Origin: an uncultured Peptococcaceae bacterium
GTDB taxonomy: Bacteria; Bacillota; Dehalobacteriia; UBA4068
NCBI GenBank assembly: GCA_947307285.1
Contig: CAMZIS010000070.1
Coordinates: forward strand, 1-6,620
DNA: 6,620 nucleotides
Direction: 5' to 3'
Of this stretch, positions 1 to 4,079 are shown in pieces. The notes under the pieces were generated by a model. It did no database searches. It saw only the letters and a list, made by a program, of their open reading frames with translations, and was not told the DNA's origin. The position numbers and the translations under genes are program-made. How positions within the stretch are numbered: position 1 is the stretch's first letter; the number at the start of each line of letters is the position of its first letter.

Positions 1-39
1 TATCGAACACTCTTTCCCTACACGACGCTCTTCCGATCT
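1..39. other. Illumina sequencing adapter (artefact)
   Basis: Bases 7-39 match the 33-base Illumina TruSeq read-1 adapter from its ACACTCTTTCCC start to its GCTCTTCCGATCT end. The preceding six bases (TATCGA) could be the tail of an i5 index or more library sequence. This is not biological DNA: it is untrimmed adapter at a contig end. The reading frame of the following deoB fragment happens to stay open through it, so an automatic caller would add 13 false residues to that protein. Confidence 0.96.
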
Positions 40-168
40 GTGCGGCCCGTTCCTCTGGGCGTACGGGCCAGCTTTGCCTATCTGGGTCAGACAGCGGCGG
101 AGTATCTGGGCGCAGCGCCTTTGCCGGCAGGGGAAAGCTTTCTGAAGGATATATTACAGGAGGTCTGA
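40..168 (+). CDS. deoB: Phosphopentomutase, C-terminal fragment
   Basis: Only the last 42 codons and the TGA stop are present; the rest is lost at the contig end. Phosphopentomutase interconverts ribose-1-phosphate or deoxyribose-1-phosphate with the 5-phosphate in the cytoplasm, linking nucleoside breakdown to the pentose phosphate pathway. The fragment has the pattern I know from the C-terminus of this alkaline-phosphatase-superfamily enzyme: LGVRASFAYLGQTAAEYLG, then a few residues, then G-x-SFL and a short amphipathic tail. The stop is one base before the punA start, and the punA ribosome binding site lies inside this reading frame, so the two are cotranscribed and probably translationally coupled. 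True sequence begins at base 40. The identification rests on a short tail plus the neighbour, which makes it likely but not proven. Confidence 0.8.
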   Translation: MRPVPLGVRASFAYLGQTAAEYLGAAPLPAGESFLKDILQEV

Positions 169-169
169 T

Positions 170-997
170 ATGGAAGACATCATGTTGGAAGTGAAAAGAG
201 TAAAGCAGGCGGCGGATTATCTGAGACCGCGTCTGCCCCGGGCGGATATCGCCGTGGTCCTGGGTTCCGGTCTGGCGGAGCTGGCCAATATGCTCGAAGA
301 CAGGATCGTGGTCGATTATAAGGATATCCCCAATTTTCCCCAGCCAACGGTCATGGGCCACGGCGGCCAGCTGATCTGCGGCAAGGTCGACGGCAAGACC
401 ATCTATGCTTTCAGTGGGCGTTTCCATTATTACGAGGGCCACGACCCCTGGACCGTGGTGCGCCACGTGCGGGTCATGGCCGAGCTGGGCTGCTCCACTT
501 TGATCCTGACCAACGCCTCCGGCGGCGTCAACACGGGGTTCGATCCCGGCGATCTGATGCTGATCACGGACCATATCAATCTTATGGGCTTCAATCCGCT
601 GCGGGGCGGGAATTACGAACCCTGGGGCACCCGCTTCCCCGACATGTCCGAGGGTTATGACCGGGAATACCGTGAGCTGGCCCTGAAAGTCGCGGCCGAG
701 CAGGGGATAACCCTGCGCCAGGGCGTCTATTGCGGCTTTGCCGGCCCCAGCTTCGAAACTCCGGCCGAGATCCGCATGGCACGTTTCTTAGGTGCGGACG
801 CGGTGGGCATGTCCACTGTGCCGGAGACCCTGGCCGCGCGGCATTTGGGTCTGCGTGTACTGGGCATCTCCTGCGTCACTAATATGGCCGCCGGCATCCT
901 GGAGCAGAAACTGACCCATGAAGAAGTGTTCGCCACCGGCAAACTGGCGGAAAAGCGCTTTTCCGCTTTGCTGGCCGAGATCATCAGGCGTATATGA
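170..997 (+). CDS. punA: Purine nucleoside phosphorylase (trimeric, inosine/guanosine type)
   Basis: Cytoplasmic enzyme that phosphorolyses purine (deoxy)ribonucleosides to free base plus (deoxy)ribose-1-phosphate, the substrate of DeoB encoded just upstream. At 275 residues it has the usual length of the trimeric PNP family. Visible signature residues, by comparison with mammalian PNP: phosphate-binding Ser33 in LGSGL, His65 in GHGG, Arg84 and His86 in SGRFHYYEGH, Asn115-Ala116 in LTNASGGVN, Glu196 in GPSFETPAE, Met214-Ser215 in GADAVGMSTVPE, and base-contacting Asn238 in CVTNMAAG. All catalytic positions look intact. The start at 170 has AGGAGG at 158-163, six bases away; a second ATG four codons later has no such site. 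The hexameric DeoD type is excluded by these motifs. The gene symbol could equally be given as pupG or deoD-like. Confidence 0.96.
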   Translation: MEDIMLEVKRVKQAADYLRPRLPRADIAVVLGSGLAELANMLEDRIVVDYKDIPNFPQPTVMGHGGQLICGKVDGKTIYAFSGRFHYYEGHDPWTVVRHVRVMAELGCSTLILTNASGGVNTGFDPGDLMLITDHINLMGFNPLRGGNYEPWGTRFPDMSEGYDREYRELALKVAAEQGITLRQGVYCGFAGPSFETPAEIRMARFLGADAVGMSTVPETLAARHLGLRVLGISCVTNMAAGILEQKLTHEEVFATGKLAEKRFSALLAEIIRRI

Positions 998-1022
998 AAG
1001 CGGCTTTCGCAAAACAGTAACG

Positions 1023-1060
1023 TTAAAGCGCATCTCTGTGTAAATAGAGATGCGCTTTTT
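1023..1060 (+). terminator. Intrinsic terminator of the deoB-punA operon
   Basis: A perfect 13-bp inverted repeat (AAAGCGCATCTCT at 1025-1037 with AGAGATGCGCTTT at 1046-1058) extends by a G-U and a U-A pair to a GUAA (GNRA-type) tetraloop, followed by five T at 1056-1060. It lies 28 bases after the punA stop and just beyond the end of the convergent carboxypeptidase gene. Read on the minus strand the T-run is only three bases, so it may stop that transcript only weakly. Confidence 0.93.
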
Positions 1061-1069
1061 CCGCAAAGG

Positions 1070-2203
1070 CTACAAGGCCATATGCAGCAGCTTTTTCCAA
1101 GTGCGGAACAGCCCGCCCTTGGGCACGTCGGCCGCGGCCACCAGATCGACGGTCTGCAGCTCCCGCCCGTCCTTATACAGAGTGAGGACGCCGCCCACGT
1201 CGCCCCGGGCCACCGGCGCCGACAGGCTCTCCTGCAGAGCTGTGGACTGGGTTATCTCTGCCGTCTCCGTCTTGCGGCAGGTGTAACCGGCGTCTACCGC
1301 GGCCACCAGATCGACGCTGTCGCTTTCCCCCTTGCTGACGGGGATCTGCGCCACCTTTGTGCCCTTTTCATAGATCACCTGCCGGGTAAAAGTGTTGAAG
1401 CCGTAATTCAACAGATCCATGCTCTCCCGAAAATGCCCCTGACGCTCGCCGCAGCCCAGCACCACCGATATCAGCCGCAGGCCGTCCCTCTCCGCTACGG
1501 CCACCAGATTGCGGCCTGCTTCCTCCGTGTAGCCGGTCTTCATGCCGATGGCGCCATCGTACCACTTTAGCAGACGGTTGGTGTTCCACAGGGTCAGCAG
1601 ATTGGGCTCGGGCCGGAATTCGTACTCATAGATCGAAGTGTAATCCAGCAGCCCCGGCAGTCCTGCTGCGTAAAAAGCCAGCTTCCCCAGGTCGGATGCG
1701 GTGGTATAATGATCGTCGTCATGCAAGCCGTGGGGATTGACAAAATGGGTGCCGCTCATGCCCAGCTCGGCAGCTTTGTCGTTCATCATCTGGATGAAAT
1801 TGCCGTAGGTGCCGCCCACGAATTCCGCCATGGCGTAGGCCGCGTCGTTGCCGCTGCCCACGGCGATGGCTATCATCATTTCATCCACGCTGCGCTGCTC
1901 TCCCGGATAGAGATAGACCTGTGAGCCGCCCATGTCCGCCGCCTCCTGGCTGACGGTGACCACGTCGTCCAAGGAGATCGTGCCGGCGTTCACGGCCTCC
2001 ATGATCAGCACCATGGTCATGATCTTGGTGACCGAAGCCGGATAGCACTTCTCGTCCGCGTTTTGCTCATAGAGCACCTGCCCGCTGTCGCCATCCAGCA
2101 GCAGCGCGCTTTTGCATTGCAGCGACAGTTCGTCTGCCGCCCGGGCAGTGCCGCAAAAGGCCAGATATATGATGATTATCAAAAAAGCCAACCATTTTTT
2201 CAT
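1070..2203 (-). CDS. dacF: Secreted D-alanyl-D-alanine carboxypeptidase (peptidase S11, DacF/PBP5 type)
   Basis: Penicillin-binding serine peptidase that removes the terminal D-Ala from peptidoglycan pentapeptides outside the membrane. The 377-residue length is usual. Residues 1-22 are a signal peptide (MKKW, a hydrophobic run, then ARA before Ala23). The active-site motifs are in order and intact: Ser57-x-x-Lys60 (SVTK), SGN at 117-119, and KTG at 222-224. Residues about 275-362 form the PBP5 C-terminal beta domain, and the last 15 residues (GGLFRTWKKLLHMAL) look like the amphipathic helix that anchors these enzymes on the outer membrane face. The start at 2203 is set by AAGGAGG seven bases upstream. 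The gene is convergent to deoB-punA; in Bacillus subtilis the same three genes, as I recall, run in one direction. The symbol dacF is given on family and neighbourhood; dacB- or dacA-type paralogues cannot be excluded. Confidence 0.94.
   Translation of the reverse strand: MKKWLAFLIIIIYLAFCGTARAADELSLQCKSALLLDGDSGQVLYEQNADEKCYPASVTKIMTMVLIMEAVNAGTISLDDVVTVSQEAADMGGSQVYLYPGEQRSVDEMMIAIAVGSGNDAAYAMAEFVGGTYGNFIQMMNDKAAELGMSGTHFVNPHGLHDDDHYTTASDLGKLAFYAAGLPGLLDYTSIYEYEFRPEPNLLTLWNTNRLLKWYDGAIGMKTGYTEEAGRNLVAVAERDGLRLISVVLGCGERQGHFRESMDLLNYGFNTFTRQVIYEKGTKVAQIPVSKGESDSVDLVAAVDAGYTCRKTETAEITQSTALQESLSAPVARGDVGGVLTLYKDGRELQTVDLVAAADVPKGGLFRTWKKLLHMAL
1132..1316 (-). repeat. 20-bp perfect direct repeat inside dacF
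   Basis: The same 20 bases (CCGCGGCCACCAGATCGACG on the plus strand) occur at 1132-1151 and 1297-1316, exactly 165 bp (55 codons) apart. In the protein they encode the two VDLVAA strands of the C-terminal domain (residues 297-302 and 352-357). The protein resemblance is expected for this domain, but identity at every base, including third positions, is not required by it. Confidence 0.9.
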
Positions 2204-2235
2204 ATGCTCTCCTCCTTATGCAACAGCATATGAAA
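2198..2235 (-). promoter_or_regulatory. Inverted repeat enclosing the dacF ribosome binding site and start codon
   Basis: TTTCATATGCT (2198-2208) and AGCATATGAAA (2225-2235) are perfect 11-bp inverted copies separated by 16 bases. In the minus-strand mRNA the 3' arm contains the dacF AUG (2203-2201) and the 16-base loop contains the AAGGAGG Shine-Dalgarno (2217-2211). If the transcript begins upstream of 2235, this could fold and hide the start codon. It could instead be a DNA operator for a dimeric regulator. I saw no convincing dacF promoter between 2236 and 2310. Confidence 0.5.
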
Positions 2236-2260
2236 GAGCAGCCGCCGGATATGCCCGCCC

Positions 2261-2289
2261 TTTACAATCAGCCGCTGATGCGATACAAT
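2261..2289 (+). promoter_or_regulatory. Sigma-A-type promoter of the CrtC-like gene
   Basis: TTTACA at 2261-2266 (one mismatch to the -35 consensus), a 17-base spacer and TACAAT at 2284-2289 (one mismatch to the -10 consensus). Transcription would start near 2296, giving a leader of about 15 bases that carries only the AGGAGG ribosome binding site (2300-2305). This promoter lies inside the upward extension of the reading frame and is the main reason for placing the start at 2311. Confidence 0.8.
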
Positions 2290-2310
2290 AGAGCAGGTCA
2301 GGAGGATAGT

Positions 2311-3303
2311 ATGGCAAATCCCTTAAGCTTTACTTATCGCGGCCACAGAGCCTTTAACAGCGAATGGCGGCCCCATCAAAACGTGACGGATATGTGGCAC
2401 GTTCAGGGTCTGGTGCATGAAGTCAGGCTCGATCAGGCCCTCTACGGTTTTTCCTTGTCCGTCAGCCGGCTGATGGTGGGACTGGATAGATATACCCTGG
2501 TCAGCTGCGCTTTGGAGGACCTGCTGAACCGTACTCATTATGCGGCAGGTCAGGTTATAGGCCCAAAAGATGAAGGTCCGCGCCTGCAAGCGGACGCGGA
2601 CAGTCTGATTTGGGGCGAGCAGGCGCAAATGCTGCTGGACGGCGACGCTATCGCCCTGCGTCTGCGGGGGGATGATTTTGGCCTTGATCTGAGGCTCGAC
2701 CGCACTCTTGCGGAAGTCTGGCACGGCAAAGACGGTCTGCTGCGCTTCAGTCACCGCCGTCCTGCCGGCGGCAGGATGTATAACGTGGTGCTGCCCTACA
2801 TGATCGCCGGCGGCCGCCTGGAGCTCAACGGCAGGTCCATGCGGGTAGTAGGCCGGGCCGGTTTTGATCGGCTGTGGGGAAATTACCCGCTCCGAAGGGC
2901 GGCCAGCCACTGGGAACGCATGTATCTGTTTTTCAATAACGGGGACGAGCTGCTGCTGACCGATTTCCCCAGAGCTATCTATCACACGGGGCTGTGGCTG
3001 AATAAGCGCAGCCGCAACAAGGCGCTGGGCGAATACGCCCTGCAGGCCGTAGATTTTCAGGAAGTGGACGGCTGGCGTTTCGCCAGCGGCTGGAAGCTGC
3101 ATGTACCGGAATACAGCAGCGAAGCCTTTTTGCTTATCGCCCAGGATAAAGAGGATTATCGCCTGCCGGTATCCCGGCCTATGCTGGGCATTTACGACGA
3201 GCAGGGCGGAGTACGCGGCTATGGCTTTTGCGGCCTGCTGCCGGCGGCTCGCAATGAGTTGAAACGGGTCGATCCCAAAGCCATCCTGTTGGGCAAAAAG
3301 TAA
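2311..3303 (+). CDS. CrtC/AttH-like (lipocalin-type) protein of unknown substrate
   Basis: A 330-residue protein without signal peptide or membrane span, so probably cytoplasmic. The pattern resembles the hydroxyneurosporene synthase (CrtC)/AttH family of paired lipocalin-like beta barrels: an N-terminal MWHVQGLVH...LYGFSLSVSR (28-53) resembling the family's 'W..nG.l...g..ygf' start, then SLIWGEQAQMLL (99-110), FGLDLRLDRTLAEVWHGKDG (123-142), a central Y-N-V-V-L-P-Y (157-163), VVGRAGFDRLWG (179-190) matching the family's 'V.G.aWmDhqWG' block, and WERMYLFFNNGDELLLTDF (201-219). Asp186 and Trp189 are the best conserved-site candidates. Members characterised elsewhere hydrate carotenoids or are uncharacterised; no carotenoid genes are nearby, so no reaction is assigned. 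Start chosen at 2311 because AGGAGG is five bases upstream and a promoter lies at 2261-2289; an in-frame ATG at 2218 would add 31 residues but lies before that promoter and overlaps the dacF ribosome binding site. Confidence 0.85.
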   Translation: MANPLSFTYRGHRAFNSEWRPHQNVTDMWHVQGLVHEVRLDQALYGFSLSVSRLMVGLDRYTLVSCALEDLLNRTHYAAGQVIGPKDEGPRLQADADSLIWGEQAQMLLDGDAIALRLRGDDFGLDLRLDRTLAEVWHGKDGLLRFSHRRPAGGRMYNVVLPYMIAGGRLELNGRSMRVVGRAGFDRLWGNYPLRRAASHWERMYLFFNNGDELLLTDFPRAIYHTGLWLNKRSRNKALGEYALQAVDFQEVDGWRFASGWKLHVPEYSSEAFLLIAQDKEDYRLPVSRPMLGIYDEQGGVRGYGFCGLLPAARNELKRVDPKAILLGKK

Positions 3304-3327
3304 GCCCGCGCCTTTCGTCACATACAC

Positions 3328-3354
3328 AAAAAGCGCTGCCGTAGCAGCGCTTTA
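3328..3354 (-). terminator. Intrinsic terminator between convergent genes, optimal for the minus strand
   Basis: A 10-bp perfect stem (AAAGCGCTGC at 3330-3339 with GCAGCGCTTT at 3344-3353) and a four-base loop. Read on the minus strand the loop is C(UACG)G, a stable UNCG-type tetraloop, followed by five U (complement of 3332-3328). On the plus strand the tail is only TTTA. It sits 23 bases after the macrodomain gene stop and 26 bases after the CrtC-like gene stop, so it probably serves both, but mainly the macrodomain gene. Confidence 0.88.
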
Positions 3355-3376
3355 GGGGCGGATATGTGTTAAACAG

Positions 3377-3898
3377 TCAAAGCTGAGCCAGCTCTTTTTG
3401 GTAAAGCTGCTCTGTTTCCTTGTCGAAGGCTACAAAATAGACTTTTAGGATGCTCTTGTCCTCTTCCAGATAGGCGGCAACGGTCTTGACGGCGATGGCT
3501 GCGGCCTGATCCTTGGGATATCCGTAGACTCCGGTGGAGATGGCCGGAAATGCAACCGTGGCCAGCTGATACTCGTGGGCCAGCTTCAGCGAATTGTAAT
3601 AACAGCAGGCCAGCTTGCGGCTTTCACCTTTGTCGCCGCCGCGCCATATGGGCCCTACCGTGTGGATCACGTAGGGCGCTGGCAGATCGTAACCGGCGGT
3701 TATTTTGGCCTGGCCTACCTGGCAGCCGTTCAGCTCGCGGCATTCTTCCAGCAGTCCCGGCCCGGCTGCGGCATGGATGGCTCCGTCCACTCCGCCGCCG
3801 CCCAGCAAAGAAGTGTTGGCTGCGTTCACGATGGCGTCCACGCCCATTTTGGTGATGTTGCCCTGATATACGGCAATGCGGTTTTTTACATCAGACAT
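3377..3898 (-). CDS. Macrodomain protein, probable O-acetyl-ADP-ribose deacetylase / ADP-ribosyl hydrolase (MacroD/YmdB type)
   Basis: A 173-residue stand-alone macrodomain, full length for this class. It binds ADP-ribose and, in characterised relatives, deacetylates O-acetyl-ADP-ribose and removes mono-ADP-ribose from acidic side chains in the cytoplasm. Visible motifs: QGNIT (12-16), Asp21 for adenine contact, NAANTSLLGGGGVDGAIHAAAG (25-46) with Asn25 and catalytic-loop Asp38, and the phosphate-binding loop ISTGVYGYP (120-128) followed by a C-terminal VAFD (156-159). None of the zinc-binding Cys/His residues of the sirtuin-linked Zn-macrodomain class is seen in the GGGGVDGAIH loop. The start at 3898 has GGGAGG at 3911-3906, seven bases away. 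No ADP-ribosyltransferase or sirtuin gene is in the window, so it looks like a housekeeping member and not part of a toxin pair. Its own promoter and terminator make it monocistronic. Confidence 0.94.
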   Translation of the reverse strand: MSDVKNRIAVYQGNITKMGVDAIVNAANTSLLGGGGVDGAIHAAAGPGLLEECRELNGCQVGQAKITAGYDLPAPYVIHTVGPIWRGGDKGESRKLACCYYNSLKLAHEYQLATVAFPAISTGVYGYPKDQAAAIAVKTVAAYLEEDKSILKVYFVAFDKETEQLYQKELAQL

Positions 3899-3939
3899 AG
3901 TTCTGCCTCCCTGATCGTTATGCCCGGCGGGAGCGTGAG

Positions 3940-3961
3940 ATATGTCTATAATATAACATAT
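3940..3961. promoter_or_regulatory. Possible operator: ATATGT-N10-ACATAT
   Basis: A perfect 6-bp inverted repeat with a 10-base centre, 22 bp in all, covering the putative -10 element of the macrodomain promoter. Another ATATGT copy lies at 4025-4030 in the spacer of the divergent promoter. The size suits a dimeric repressor site, but six-base repeats in AT-rich promoter DNA occur by chance, so confidence is low. Confidence 0.25.
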
Positions 3962-3978
3962 GCCCGCCAGTTTGTCAG
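3950..3978 (-). promoter_or_regulatory. Probable promoter of the macrodomain gene
   Basis: On the minus strand: CTGACA (complement of 3978-3973) as -35, 17-base spacer, TATATT (complement of 3955-3950) as -10. Transcription would begin near 3943, about 45 bases before the start codon. An alternative -10, TATTAT, is two bases further on with a less suitable 19-base spacer. Confidence 0.6.
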
Positions 3979-4010
3979 CAGAGATTTTTGCTCACTGCGG
4001 ACACTAATAT

Positions 4011-4038
4011 TTGAACGTCGGACAATATGTGATATAAT
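4011..4038 (+). promoter_or_regulatory. Extended -10 promoter of the C11 peptidase gene
   Basis: A perfect TATAAT at 4033-4038 preceded by TGA (4030-4032), the extended -10 form TGnTATAAT, with TTGAAC at 4011-4016 as -35 over a 16-base spacer. Transcription would start near 4045, leaving a leader of about 35 bases. It diverges from the macrodomain promoter; the two -35 elements are about 33 bases apart. Confidence 0.8.
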
Positions 4039-4079
4039 CAGAGTAGAGAATAATCAGAAAAAGGTGCGGAGGATTAGTT

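Noticed and set aside
996..1008. GAAAG/CTTTC mini-hairpin directly after the punA stop
   Set aside because: A five-pair stem with a three-base loop and no T-run; the hairpin at 1025-1058 is the evident terminator.
2152..2203. dacF product as a lipoprotein (Cys17 in the signal peptide)
   Set aside because: The residues before Cys17 (LAF) do not make a lipobox, and a good signal peptidase I site (ARA before Ala23) follows.
2323..3327. A 334-codon open frame on the minus strand opposite the CrtC-like gene
   Set aside because: The same in-register antisense effect of GC-rich codon use; the plus strand has a promoter, a ribosome binding site and family motifs.
3377..3898. Macrodomain gene as the antitoxin of a DarTG-like toxin pair
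   Set aside because: No ADP-ribosyltransferase gene is adjacent; both neighbours are unrelated, and the protein looks like the short MacroD/YmdB housekeeping class.
3947..3952. A perfect plus-strand TATAAT in the divergent region
   Set aside because: There is no usable -35 element about 17 bases upstream (the DNA there is GC-rich); the TATAAT at 4033-4038 with an extended -10 is better placed for the C11 gene.
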